64,000 nucleotides of DNA from Bacteroidota bacterium. GTDB taxonomy: Bacteria; Bacteroidota; Bacteroidia; Chitinophagales; Saprospiraceae. Where the stretch lies: assembly GCA_018222965.1 (NCBI GenBank), contig JAAEZH010000014.1, forward strand, positions 1-64,000, read 5' to 3'. Shown here piece after piece: positions 54,263 to 62,425 of the stretch (positions are counted from its first letter, which is position 1; every line of letters begins with the position of its first letter). Both the position numbers and the translations under genes were made by a program. The notes beneath the pieces were generated by a model, which saw only the letters and a list, made by a program, of their open reading frames with translations, did not search any database and was not told where the DNA came from.

Positions 54263-55686
54263 GGGGTTTTGAAGGATTCCATCAATTGCAACAATGCCTC
54301 CAGATCTGCTGCTGCAGTAAATGGATTGGTAAAGGTACATCGCAGGTAAAATTTGCCATCCCTAACCGTACTCACCACATAAAAGCGGCGGTCCTCCATC
54401 AGTCTGGTTCGGATATCTCTGTTTATACGATTACAATCTTCTTCTGATCCCGCCAGGTAACGAAACACCACAATATTGCAACTGGGTTCTGTAAGCAGCT
54501 CCATCCCTTCCCGGGATTTGATCATTTTTGCAAATTCGCTTCCCAGCGCATAACATCGATTGACATAAGATTCAATAAATTCTGTTCCGTGAAACTTCAG
54601 GAGGGCATACACCTTGGCACCCATCATGGTTTTGGTACATTCAAAGGTGCGTTTGCCGGTGTTGTGCCAGTCTTCTCCCGCTTCGGTATACAGGTAGTCA
54701 GCCTGTTGGGCAAAGGTGCGAAAACCATGTCGACCCTCTCGATACAGCACACCGGTGACCAGTGCCGGAGCTGCTGCCATTTTATGGAAATCTACGATCA
54801 GCGAGTCGGCCAGTTCTATTCCGTTCAGCATTTTTTTATGCCTTTCGGCCAATATGCCTGCGCCTCCGTGTGCCGCATCTACGTGAAACCAAAGTTCATG
54901 CTTCCGGCAAAAAGCTCCAATCGCCTGCAAATTGTCGAAAGATCCGGTAGCAGTAGAGCAGGCGCTGCCGATTACGGCAACTACTTTTTTTCCCGCCACC
55001 TGAGCTTCCTTCAATTTTTCCTCCAGCAAATCAGTGCGCATCTGAAACTGTGCATCAACGGGTATTTTGATGATGCCTTCTGCTCCCCAGCCCATAATGC
55101 GTACTGCCCTGTCGATGCAATAATGCGCCTCTTCCGATACCATTAGCGTCAGCTTGTCGGTTGTTTTATGATCCCAGGATTGGTCGGGAGCCACCACCGA
55201 ACGAGCAGTAAGCAGGGCGGTGAGGTTTGCCAGGGTACCACCCGATGTCAGTATACCATCCGCATCTTCCATCCAGCCTACAGCTTTGGCATAGGTTTGA
55301 AGCACCATTCGTTCCACCGCCGTTGCTGCCGGTCCCATTTCAAATACAGCCATGCCGTTATTGAGCATATCGCTCATTAAACCGGTCAATACGGCCATGG
55401 GGGCAGGCACACTCACCTGGTGGCCCATATAGTGCGGATGATGCAAGCGAATAGAACGTTCCAGCAGTTGTTCATAGAATTGATCCGGATCACCGGATTC
55501 CAGAAAACCTTCCCAAAATTCGAGTTGTTCTTTATAGGAATGCGGTGGAAATACATCCGGGCGTTGTTGCTGAAAACTGTTTTCCAGGTGATCGGCCAGT
55601 AAATCGACCAACGCGTGGCCCTTTCGCCGAAAGGCAACAGGATCATAAGCTTCCTGAAGCCGCAATAAATCAGAACGATCCATCAT
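54259..55686 (-). CDS. Pyridoxal-phosphate-dependent decarboxylase (group II)
   Basis: The protein has 475 aa. The PLP lysine is Lys302 in VDFHKMAAAPA. HVDAAHGGAG binds the cofactor and is typical of the aromatic-L-amino-acid/glutamate decarboxylase family, as is TSGGTLANLTAL. The substrate is probably diaminobutyrate, aspartate or an aromatic amino acid; sequence alone does not settle it. The gene is convergent with the WD40 gene and its stop codon overlaps that gene's. A palindrome-rich repeat block starts 14 bp upstream of the ATG. Confidence 0.92.
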   Translation of the reverse strand: MMDRSDLLRLQEAYDPVAFRRKGHALVDLLADHLENSFQQQRPDVFPPHSYKEQLEFWEGFLESGDPDQFYEQLLERSIRLHHPHYMGHQVSVPAPMAVLTGLMSDMLNNGMAVFEMGPAATAVERMVLQTYAKAVGWMEDADGILTSGGTLANLTALLTARSVVAPDQSWDHKTTDKLTLMVSEEAHYCIDRAVRIMGWGAEGIIKIPVDAQFQMRTDLLEEKLKEAQVAGKKVVAVIGSACSTATGSFDNLQAIGAFCRKHELWFHVDAAHGGAGILAERHKKMLNGIELADSLIVDFHKMAAAPALVTGVLYREGRHGFRTFAQQADYLYTEAGEDWHNTGKRTFECTKTMMGAKVYALLKFHGTEFIESYVNRCYALGSEFAKMIKSREGMELLTEPSCNIVVFRYLAGSEEDCNRINRDIRTRLMEDRRFYVVSTVRDGKFYLRCTFTNPFTAAADLEALLQLMESFKTP

Positions 55687-55699
55687 AGGTGTGTTTTCT

Positions 55700-56218
55700 A
55701 TGTACAGGACAAAACTATTTTATGGAACAATAATATGGTCCGACCACGCCTGCGCGGGTCGTGGTGGTTGGGTTACCCTCGTGCGAAGCAGGGAAGACCC
55801 GCCTTCGCGGGTCTGAATTTATCAGGAATAGTTGATCCGCTAAGAACATTTTATAGTTGTATACGACCTGCGAAGGCGGGTCGAACCATATGGGTTTGCA
55901 TTTTTATCCTGTACATTGGAATTCTCTAAGGAACGAAATTATTTTATTCGATAAACAAATCAGACCCGCGAAGGCGGGTCTCCTATCATTAGCACAAGGA
56001 TACCCCAACATGAACGACCTGCGAAGGCGGGTCGAACCAAATGGGTTTGCATTTTTATCCTGTACATTGGAATTCTCTAAGGAACGAAATTATTTTATTC
56101 GATAAACAAATCAGACCCGCGAAGGCGGGTCTCCTATCATTAGCACAAGGATACCTCAACATGAACGACCCGCGAAGGCGGGTCGAACCATATGGTATGT
56201 AAGTTTTGTCCTGTACAT
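55700..56218. repeat. REP-like block: 151-bp tandem repeats and GACCCGC palindromes
   Basis: A 151-bp unit recurs from 55864 and 56015, with a partial third copy at 56166. Each unit holds one or two copies of the palindrome GACCCGCGAAGGCGGGTC (hairpin with GAAG loop); six such palindromes lie at 55796, 55865, 55963, 56016, 56114 and 56167. The whole block is bounded by a 16-bp inverted repeat, ATGTACAGGACAAAAC (55700-55715 and 56203-56218). The left end is an inverted copy of the unit start, with ATATGGTCCGACC. No gene lies inside. It is probably a cluster of REP-like or otherwise non-autonomous mobile repeats. Confidence 0.8.
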
Positions 56219-56315
56219 GAGTATATTTTGAACAAATCTCAGTACCTCCATGTGATCCAGGTCACCAGGACCGACGGGAAAATTGGAGATATTTGCACCA
56301 AACAAGGTAAATAAA

Positions 56316-56594
56316 ATGCGAACCGAATCTATAATTGTTGACAATTTGAAATGTGGTGGCTGTGCCAATACCATTTCAAAGAACATCAAAGCGCTGGATG
56401 GCGTAAATGACATACAAATCGAGCTCGAGAAAAGCGAATTGACCATCGAGTGCGAAGACGCCCTCGATCGGGAAACCCTCCTCAACAAACTCAGCAAGCT
56501 GGGATATCCGGAGCAGGGAACTTCCAACTTTGTCCAGAAAGCAACCTCTTATGTGAGTTGTATGGTGGGCCGTATGTCAGACAAAGAAGCATGA
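56316..56594 (+). CDS. Heavy-metal-associated (HMA) domain protein
   Basis: The protein has 92 aa from the ATG at 56316. LKCGGCANTI gives the metal-binding CxxC pair (Cys13, Cys16) of the HMA fold, followed by the expected beta-alpha-beta pattern (IELEKSELTIE, LSKLGYPEQG). It is probably a small copper or thiol-reactive metal chaperone in the cytoplasm. The stop codon overlaps the start of the small membrane protein (ATGA). Confidence 0.88.
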   Translation: MRTESIIVDNLKCGGCANTISKNIKALDGVNDIQIELEKSELTIECEDALDRETLLNKLSKLGYPEQGTSNFVQKATSYVSCMVGRMSDKEA

Positions 56595-56824
56595 AAGCAC
56601 TCATAAACGACTGGAAACTCGTCATCCTCGGCTGTTTGACCCTTGGCCTGGCTCCTTTTTTTCCGGAGCCCCACATTCTTGGGAAAATCCGCTGGGTTCT
56701 TGGCGGCGCAAATGGCATGGAGACGATGGACTGGCTGGATCTGTTGATGCATGGCCTGCCGTGGCTGCTATTGATCCGCCTGTTATTTGTTTCCGGTTTC
56801 CAAAAATTAAAAAGCAATGGCTAA
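56591..56824 (+). CDS. Small membrane protein
   Basis: The protein has 77 aa with two hydrophobic segments ([15 protein letters not shown] near the N-terminus and [17 protein letters not shown] near the C-terminus). It has no known domain. It overlaps the HMA gene by 4 bp and the thioredoxin gene by 8 bp, so all three are translated together. It may be an accessory protein for metal handling or thiol transfer at the membrane. Confidence 0.8.
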   Translation: MKALINDWKLVILGCLTLGLAPFFPEPHILGKIRWVLGGANGMETMDWLDLLMHGLPWLLLIRLLFVSGFQKLKSNG

Positions 56825-57125
56825 AGCAAATAGTTTTCAGGAATTGATCAATTCAGATACACCTGTATTGGTAGATTTCTCAGCAGAGTGGTGTGGTCCG
56901 TGTAAAGCGATGGCGCCCGTACTTAAAGAACTGGTTGGAGAGATCGGTGACAAAGCCCGTGTCGTAAAAGTAGATGTGGACAAAAACCAGTCAGCTGCAC
57001 AGGCTTTCCAGATCAGAGGGGTACCTACTTTCATTCTTTTCCGCAAGGGAGAGATCAAGTGGAGAGCTTCTGGTATGCAGTCGGTACATAGTTTGAAGCA
57101 GGTGATTGAGGAAGCATTAGTGTAG
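56817..57125 (+). CDS. trxA: Thioredoxin
   Basis: The protein has 102 aa, the size of classical cytosolic thioredoxin. The active site is WCGPCK at residues 25-30 (Cys26, Cys29), with the cis-proline in RGVPTFILF. It reduces disulfides with electrons from thioredoxin reductase. Overlap with the membrane protein gene upstream points to a metal/thiol-homeostasis operon. A hexamer-like G/T stretch follows the stop codon. Confidence 0.93.
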   Translation: MAKANSFQELINSDTPVLVDFSAEWCGPCKAMAPVLKELVGEIGDKARVVKVDVDKNQSAAQAFQIRGVPTFILFRKGEIKWRASGMQSVHSLKQVIEEALV

Positions 57126-57241
57126 TTGAGTTTGGTTGAGTTGTCCGCCTTCAGCGGCCAGTGGGTTGAGTTTGCTTCGCTTGCCGTACCGGCATGGAAG
57201 CAAAGTGGAGGCTCGCTTTCTCAACCAGCAAACCGTCCTTC

Positions 57242-57272
57242 AACGCATAAAACGTTTTAGACGTTTAACGAA
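57242..57272 (-). repeat. AAACG array after the gene at 57265
   Basis: Read on the minus strand, AAACGTCTA-AAACGTTTT-ATGCG follows the 9-bp period. It overlaps the stop codon region of the small membrane protein gene at 57265-57732 and shares AACGCATAAAACGT with 37838-37851. Confidence 0.55.
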
Positions 57273-57732
57273 ACTCATTATACCCATACCGTTTTAGCTG
57301 CTGATTGATTTTAGTCAACTCACGGCCGCTGCCGATGGCTTTGGCGAGGTAATAAATGATAATGCCTTTTACGAGAATGCCCCGGATAATATTTACCGGA
57401 TCTATTACTGCAGAAAGAAGGATGACCAGACAATAGGCTACCAGCGCAATGATAAAAGCCGTACCCGGATTTTTATTGGCATAAAAGATACACCCGAAGT
57501 ATATTACAATCATAACAGCCCCTTCAATCACGGCATCATTCATGGGGATTCCCTGGCTGGGAGCCAATAAAACACCAATGAGTGTTAGGATTATAAGGGC
57601 ACCCAGAGCTATTCGTCCGTGGTTGACCCGTTTTAGGGCATCGCGTGCCATGATCTGTAATCTGGCAATTTCGCTTTCGTCTTCCGGGCCGATTTCCCGT
57701 ACGTCTTCATCCAGTATCAGGGACATAGTCAT
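57265..57732 (-). CDS. Small membrane protein of unknown function
   Basis: The protein has 155 aa from the ATG at 57732 (another ATG at 57726 is possible). The upstream extension of the frame runs into the partial tRNA repeats and is not coding. Three or four hydrophobic segments are visible (ALGALIILTLIGVLLAP, AVMIVIYFGCIFYA, FIIALVAYCLVILLS). The N-terminus is acidic and cytosolic. No family is recognised. It lies downstream of the tRNA-Arg gene on the same strand. Confidence 0.75.
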   Translation of the reverse strand: MTMSLILDEDVREIGPEDESEIARLQIMARDALKRVNHGRIALGALIILTLIGVLLAPSQGIPMNDAVIEGAVMIVIYFGCIFYANKNPGTAFIIALVAYCLVILLSAVIDPVNIIRGILVKGIIIYYLAKAIGSGRELTKINQQLKRYGYNEFR

Positions 57733-57790
57733 TTGATTTGAGGCTAAAATACGGCGATTGCCGGAAGTAAGGAAAGGTATTGATAGAAAA

Positions 57791-58013
57791 GTGGTCCCAC
57801 CAGGAATTCCCAGATAGCTCTCGGAGTGGATCTTTGGCTTTTTTCCCTGGACCAATTAAAAAAGGGCCTACACGATTACTCGCATAAACCCTTGTTAGCT
57901 CTGTGGTCCCACCAGGAATCCCCCGATAGCTATCGGGGTGGATCTTAGGCATTTTCCCTAGACCAATTAAAAAAGGGCCTACACGATTACTCGCATAAAC
58001 CCTTGTTAGCTCT
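57791..58013 (-). pseudogene. Two partial copies of tRNA-Arg 3' half with palindrome in the T-arm
   Basis: Two repeats, of 112 and 111 bp (starting 57791 and 57903), precede the intact tRNA. On the minus strand each contains the tRNA's acceptor 3' strand and T-arm flank (GATTCCTGGTGGGACCA) and part of the variable region (CCTAAGATCCA). The T-loop sequence is replaced by a palindrome, CCCCGATAGCTATCGGGG (57921-57938) in one copy and a degenerate form in the other. Each unit also repeats a terminator-like tail (AAGGG ... CCCTTTTTT). They are duplication products of the tRNA gene end, not functional tRNAs. Confidence 0.8.
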
Positions 58014-58014
58014 G

Positions 58015-58086
58015 TGGTCCCACCAGGAATCGAACCTGGATCTTAGGCTCCGGAAACCTATATACTATCCGTTGTACTATGGGACC
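58015..58086 (-). tRNA. tRNA-Arg (anticodon CCG)
   Basis: The gene is 72 nt without an encoded CCA. Acceptor stem GGTCCCA / TGGGACC, T-arm CCAGG-TTCGATT-CCTGG and a seven-base anticodon loop TTCCGGA with CCG at the centre (reads CGG codons) are all intact. Confidence 0.95.
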
Positions 58087-58097
58087 GAGGCAGTACT

Positions 58098-58240
58098 TAG
58101 TGTGAGTTTGAGTTTGAGTGTGAGTTTGTGGAAAACATCTCTCAAACTCAAACCCAAACCCAAACTCAAACTAAAATGGGTGTGAATAGGAGCTTGCGGT
58201 GAAAGAATATCACATTCAAACTCAAACTCACACCCAAATT
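58098..58240. repeat. Hexamer arrays in inverted arrangement between the tRNAs
   Basis: GTTTGA/GTGTGA units (58098-58128) are followed by the complementary TCAAAC/CCAAAC units (58141-58172), and again by TCAAAC runs at 58216-58234. A smaller inverted pair GGGTGTGA / TCACACCC is nested. The sequence could form long hairpins in the spacer of a tRNA-Lys/tRNA-Arg transcript. Confidence 0.65.
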
Positions 58241-58246
58241 ACTCTG

Positions 58247-58319
58247 TGATTCCGCTGGGGCTCGAACCCAGGACCCCTTGATTAAAAGTCAAGTGCTCTA
58301 CCAACTGAGCTACGGAATC
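58247..58319 (-). tRNA. tRNA-Lys (anticodon TTT)
   Basis: The gene is 73 nt without an encoded CCA. Acceptor stem GATTCCG / CGGAATC, D-arm AGCTCAGTTGGTAGAGC, anticodon loop CTTTTAA and T-arm CTGGG-TTCGAGC-CCCAG are canonical. It lies upstream of tRNA-Arg on the same strand. Confidence 0.97.
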
Positions 58320-58468
58320 CTCCATTTTTCCAAAATTTGAGGCGATTTTGACATCCCCTCCAAAATTGGAGTTGCAAAGATAGAATGTATTTTTTTAAAT
58401 ACAAGTTCCCGAAAGAAAAAATACCTACTGATTTTCCCACTTTTCAGGCAAAAACGCGCTAATCCCGC

Positions 58469-59167
58469 TTATACAGGGGGTTTAGCTTCATAAATTGCCT
58501 GCAAAAACTGATCAAAATCCATGTAATCTTTCAAAACAGTACGTGCTCCTGCCTCATATAGAAAATGAGCATCCCCTCTCCTTCTGATCCCGACAAAGTT
58601 CATTCTCAAATTGCGGGTCGTACGCACATCCCATATCGCATCTCCAATATAAACAATATGCTCAAACTTGCCATGTTCCAACTCAGCACTGGACAAAGAG
58701 GTGTGAATGATCTCTTCCCTCGTAGGCTTGTCGTCTGCAAAACTCATATGCATTCCCCGGGTGTCCATCCCCAGATAACTCAGCTTCAACCGAGCCGGCA
58801 ACTCAAATCCGCCGGTGGCAATCCCCAAACAAAAGCCGGGTTGCTCCCGCAATTTGTTTAAAGTATCTCCGGCACCCGGCACTTCCCGAAAGTTATCCGG
58901 ATTTGCCCGACGGGCTTCTTTCAATTGCCCAACAAATGCCCGTTTGAAATCCTCAACTTCTACCGTTTCCGGCAAACGGTCAAATTGCTCCCGGAATACT
59001 TCATTGAATATCGTGGTATCCGTCACATGCGGATAATCCAACCAGTTGATCGAGGGAAATGGCTGCCCAAAATTGGATTCCCAGGTATCGGCAAAACAAC
59101 GGCTGTCTGCCCGATTGGAATACAACAGGGTTCCGTCAATGTCAAATATGACCAGGGTTTTCTTCAT
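58469..59167 (-). CDS. HAD-superfamily phosphatase (phosphoglycolate phosphatase-like)
   Basis: The protein has 232 aa from the ATG at 59167. Motif I is VIFDIDGTLL (Asp9, Asp11), motif II IATGG, and motif IV YIGDAIWDVRTT. A helical cap (residues about 20-80) is typical of subfamily I enzymes such as Gph. Substrates could be phosphoglycolate or nucleotides. Directly upstream is a 9-bp repeat (ACAAACGGA, four times), which would be translated as TNG repeats only if a TTG at 59206 were used; the ATG start is preferred. Confidence 0.88.
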   Translation of the reverse strand: MKKTLVIFDIDGTLLYSNRADSRCFADTWESNFGQPFPSINWLDYPHVTDTTIFNEVFREQFDRLPETVEVEDFKRAFVGQLKEARRANPDNFREVPGAGDTLNKLREQPGFCLGIATGGFELPARLKLSYLGMDTRGMHMSFADDKPTREEIIHTSLSSAELEHGKFEHIVYIGDAIWDVRTTRNLRMNFVGIRRRGDAHFLYEAGARTVLKDYMDFDQFLQAIYEAKPPV

Positions 59168-59202
59168 GCCGTTTGTTCCGTTTGTTCCGTTTGTTCCGTT
59201 TG
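59168..59202 (-). repeat. 9-bp tandem repeat AAACGGAAC abutting a start codon
   Basis: Read on the minus strand, the unit AAACGGAAC occurs three times and is followed by AAACGGC and the ATG of the HAD gene. It fits the AAACG-nnnn family with a 9-bp period and here forms the 5' leader of a gene. Copy-number change would alter leader length, not the reading frame. Confidence 0.75.
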
Positions 59203-59270
59203 TCAATTAAAAATTAAGAATTCAAAATTCTACTCGCCTGCGCTCAACAAAGCTTTGGCGGGCAAGCATT

Positions 59271-60722
59271 TTACATTCCCCTAATCCCGCCTCCTTCGCG
59301 CCGCTCATCTGTGCCCGGCAACGGATGTCCGTCTCTGAAGCCAATAGAATTCACTCCGCCAAAATATAGTGATTGGGCTTTCCACACCTTATAGGCTTCT
59401 TCTCCAAACACCTCGGAAGCATTAAACGCAAAACCGGGCTCCAGGTTCCAGCAATCCTCCTGCCAGTGAATTCTCGGATGATTGGCAGCTGCATGAATAT
59501 CGGACTCAAAATCACTGAAATAATGCAGCACTTGTGCAATGGCATAGGGAATTCGCCCCGCACCACTGCTACCGGTCACCATTTTCAATTCGCGGGAAAC
59601 CGCATCAAACATCATAGCCGGAGACATCATCGAACTCAGCCGTACATCGGTTCCCCAGGAATGGAATCCGGCAGGTAACAAGGCTGCTTCCCCCAGCATG
59701 TTATTCAATTGTATATCTGTCCCCTTGACAAAATACCCGCAGCCCTCTCCATTTGAGGCTGTCACACTTACTGCATTGCCTTTGGAGTCTGCCAGGCTGA
59801 AGTGAGTGGTACTGCCATGTAATCCGGAGTCCCGGATGCCCTCCATTCTCCTTATGTGCCTGAATGCATCGGCCAAACCTTTTAAATGGGATTGCCCCAA
59901 CATGGATTCAGGAACCTTTGCATCTCCCAAATATTCCAGAAATGCCTTTATGCGCACCCCGCCCAAACTCGGCAATGGATTGACAAATATTTCCTGTTCC
60001 CGGAAATTAAAGGATAAAGGTTCCCGCCAAATGGAAGTATAATTCTTGAGATCGTCCATAGAAAGGTGCCCGCCTTCCGACTGATAATCAGCAGCTATTC
60101 CAGCAGCAATTTCGCCCTCGTAAAAGGCTCGGCGACCCTCCCGCCAAAGGTGCTCGAGGTAATAAGCCAAACCGGGCATCTGCATCCGCTCTCCCGACTG
60201 AATCAATTTTCCGGAAGGAAAAAAGACCGGCAAGGCCTGTGAATCAACCGCCAAAATTGGTTCCAACAATTGAAAGTCGAGCGCCTGAAAATCATTGACG
60301 ACCACGCCCGCCCTGGCTGCACTGATCGCAGGTTGAAACAATTCCTTCAATGGCATACTACCATAACGGGCATGCAATTGAAACAAACCATCTACTGCTC
60401 CCGGTACCCCGGTCGATCCGGTGCCTACATGAAACACCTCCCGGGTATCTCCAAAGTCTACGGTAACCGGATAAAAGTCACTGTCTGCAAGTCGCCGCTT
60501 CACACCCGGTGTCTGGCAAAAAAAGTCGAGCAATACCGGCTTCTGACCGGCTGCACGGACCATCGCAAAACCGCCCCCTCCCGCAGAAGACATGCAGGGC
60601 TCGGCCACCCAACTCATCAGGAATGCGGCGATAGCAGCATCAGCAGCATTACCTCCTTCCCGGAAAATCAGGTCGGCAGCTTCAGCTGTTTTTATATGTC
60701 CGGCAGAAATAGCGTATGACAA
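59271..60722 (-). CDS. Gamma-glutamyltransferase family protein
   Basis: The protein has 483 aa from a TTG at 60722, because the preceding in-frame codons hold a stop and no ATG. The N-terminal GGNAADAAIAA and MSSAGGGGFAMV are family hallmarks. Autocleavage should occur before Thr305 in GSTTHFSLAD, giving the nucleophile of the small subunit. TGSSGAGRI binds the oxyanion region. There is no signal peptide, so the enzyme seems cytosolic, and it is shorter than periplasmic Ggt (about 580 aa). It may act on glutathione or gamma-glutamyl peptides; the substrate is not certain. Confidence 0.88.
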   Translation of the reverse strand: MSYAISAGHIKTAEAADLIFREGGNAADAAIAAFLMSWVAEPCMSSAGGGGFAMVRAAGQKPVLLDFFCQTPGVKRRLADSDFYPVTVDFGDTREVFHVGTGSTGVPGAVDGLFQLHARYGSMPLKELFQPAISAARAGVVVNDFQALDFQLLEPILAVDSQALPVFFPSGKLIQSGERMQMPGLAYYLEHLWREGRRAFYEGEIAAGIAADYQSEGGHLSMDDLKNYTSIWREPLSFNFREQEIFVNPLPSLGGVRIKAFLEYLGDAKVPESMLGQSHLKGLADAFRHIRRMEGIRDSGLHGSTTHFSLADSKGNAVSVTASNGEGCGYFVKGTDIQLNNMLGEAALLPAGFHSWGTDVRLSSMMSPAMMFDAVSRELKMVTGSSGAGRIPYAIAQVLHYFSDFESDIHAAANHPRIHWQEDCWNLEPGFAFNASEVFGEEAYKVWKAQSLYFGGVNSIGFRDGHPLPGTDERREGGGIRGM

Positions 60723-60933
60723 GTGAATAGTTTTTAATTCTTAGGTCTTAATTTTTAATTATTGGCGTGATTGCTGACAATATTCAGATTTAAAAGAAGG
60801 CATATCCGTTGAGCGTTGAGCGTTGAGAGAAGCTCCATTACTAATTAAAAACTAAAAATTCAGCATTCAATATTCAGCATTCTACCAACCTTCGCTCTTT
60901 CGAGCTTTGGCAGGCAAGCATTCTACACTAGCA

Positions 60934-62292
60934 TCATTCATTAATCGACTTCAAAAAATCCACTCCCAACTCCCCATTCATCTCCACCCAGATTTCCAGA
61001 TAATCGATTTTGACCAGCGCCAAGCGGACTTCCAATTCAGACAAATTGCCGTCGAGCTGAATGCCATTTCCCAGGTCGTTGGATTCAATCTGCCCCTGCA
61101 CCGTTTCTCGAAGGATTTCCAGATTGTCGTTGAGGAATTGATCCATTTGCTTTTTCAATTCCTTTTCGAGCTTACCCTTCATCAACCAGGCTACACTTTT
61201 ATACAGTAGGTTCCCGGTCTTGACATCAACTTTTTCCAGTTCTATTTCAAACTTTTCATCGCGTCTGACATACTTTGGCCGCATCAACAATTCTACACTT
61301 CCGTTGAATGCCCCCTCCATAGAAGTCTCCACCGCCATTTTATTTCCTTTCCCGTAAATATCAATATCGGTAATGGTTACTTCGCGGCTGCCTTGTGAAA
61401 AGGTTTGTCCAATAAGTGCTTCGCTGGCCATCGCCTTTGCTTCGTCATAGGGAATCTCTGTACGGATGAAAATAGAAAATCCGCCACCCGGCTCCTGCAT
61501 CCAGTGAAAAGCAGGTAATTCCGGCGGACGTTGATAATTTGGCTCCCGGCCAATGTATACCTCCGGACGCGCTTTCAGGGTAAGGACTGAAGACCAGGTG
61601 TGTCCGTCTGACACCAAACGGGTCATGCCCAGCGAAAGAGGTTGCAACAACATCCAGCTTGGATACTCTTCCGACAAGCCAAAAGGTTGGTATAACTGTT
61701 GCCAGACGGCATCAATCTCGGCCCGCAAGTTAAGTTGATTGGCGATCTGATCATCAATAGCCGTTTCGATCAATTCCCGGGATCTTTCCAGTGCCTTGTC
61801 GGCAACGGCTTCCACCGGCAAATTTACAAAGCCCACTTTCAGGCGGGGCTTTTCGAGCCACTCATGCTCAAGCACGCGGGTAGCCGTTACAAATGTCCAG
61901 TCAGTACCAATGTCATAAGTGGTGCGCAGTTTTACATCGATCTGCCCCTCTCCTTCCACATTCGCCAGACGGAAGGGCTTTTTCAGCCAGACATTCATCG
62001 GAACGGTATATTCGATGCCGTTTTCAACCACCTGCAATTGGATGTCTTCTCTTTTGCTTGCGCGAATGTGCAGGTTTTCTCCATCGGCTTTTTCGTCTTC
62101 AAAGAGAATCTCTCCCAATTGAGTATTGAGATCATTTTGAAGGCTCAAAAGGTCTATGCTTATCGGAACCTGAACCTCCGAAATTGGCGGATTATCAGGA
62201 TCGAGTTTGAAATCGCTCATAGCTTTTCGGTTTTGGCTTCCGCAGCCAAGGCCAATAATTAATAGAAACAAAAAGGAAACAGTCTTGCGCAT
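60934..62292 (-). CDS. DUF4403-family lipoprotein
   Basis: The protein has 452 aa from the ATG at 62292, which places a lipoprotein signal (FLFLLIIGLGC) correctly. The mature protein has the beta-rich DUF4403 fold: VQVPISIDLLSLQNDLN near the start, PMNVWLKKPFRLANVEGEG, and LVKIDYLEIWVEMNGELGV near the end. Members are envelope proteins of unknown role with tubular lipid-binding-like architecture. It is divergent from the PDZ protein gene with 133 bp between the starts. Confidence 0.85.
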   Translation of the reverse strand: MRKTVSFLFLLIIGLGCGSQNRKAMSDFKLDPDNPPISEVQVPISIDLLSLQNDLNTQLGEILFEDEKADGENLHIRASKREDIQLQVVENGIEYTVPMNVWLKKPFRLANVEGEGQIDVKLRTTYDIGTDWTFVTATRVLEHEWLEKPRLKVGFVNLPVEAVADKALERSRELIETAIDDQIANQLNLRAEIDAVWQQLYQPFGLSEEYPSWMLLQPLSLGMTRLVSDGHTWSSVLTLKARPEVYIGREPNYQRPPELPAFHWMQEPGGGFSIFIRTEIPYDEAKAMASEALIGQTFSQGSREVTITDIDIYGKGNKMAVETSMEGAFNGSVELLMRPKYVRRDEKFEIELEKVDVKTGNLLYKSVAWLMKGKLEKELKKQMDQFLNDNLEILRETVQGQIESNDLGNGIQLDGNLSELEVRLALVKIDYLEIWVEMNGELGVDFLKSINE

Positions 62293-62425
62293 ATGGATGG
62301 TTTGATGCATGCAGGGAAGCTCAAAAATAAAAGATTTCGCGAAGCTGACAATTTCCTGATAATTCGGGTGCAACTACAAGTGTTAAGACTTTGTCCTTGA
62401 TCACGAATCAGAAATACAGAATGCT

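Noticed and set aside
55864-56185. Possible CRISPR-like array (regular palindromic repeats)
   Set aside because: The period is 151 bp, the sequences between palindromes are identical rather than unique, and no cas genes are present. It is a tandem/REP-like repeat.
57707-57952. Frames running through the tRNA-derived repeats, including an N-terminal extension of the gene at 57265
   Set aside because: They translate the repeated tRNA 3' ends (the SYxGIPGGTT-type string) and arise only from the duplication. The gene was started at 57732 instead.
59168-59206. N-terminal extension of the HAD phosphatase with TNG repeats from a TTG start
   Set aside because: The first ATG at 59167 begins right before the conserved VIFDIDGT motif. 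The upstream sequence is a 9-bp repeat of the intergenic AAACG family and is better read as leader.
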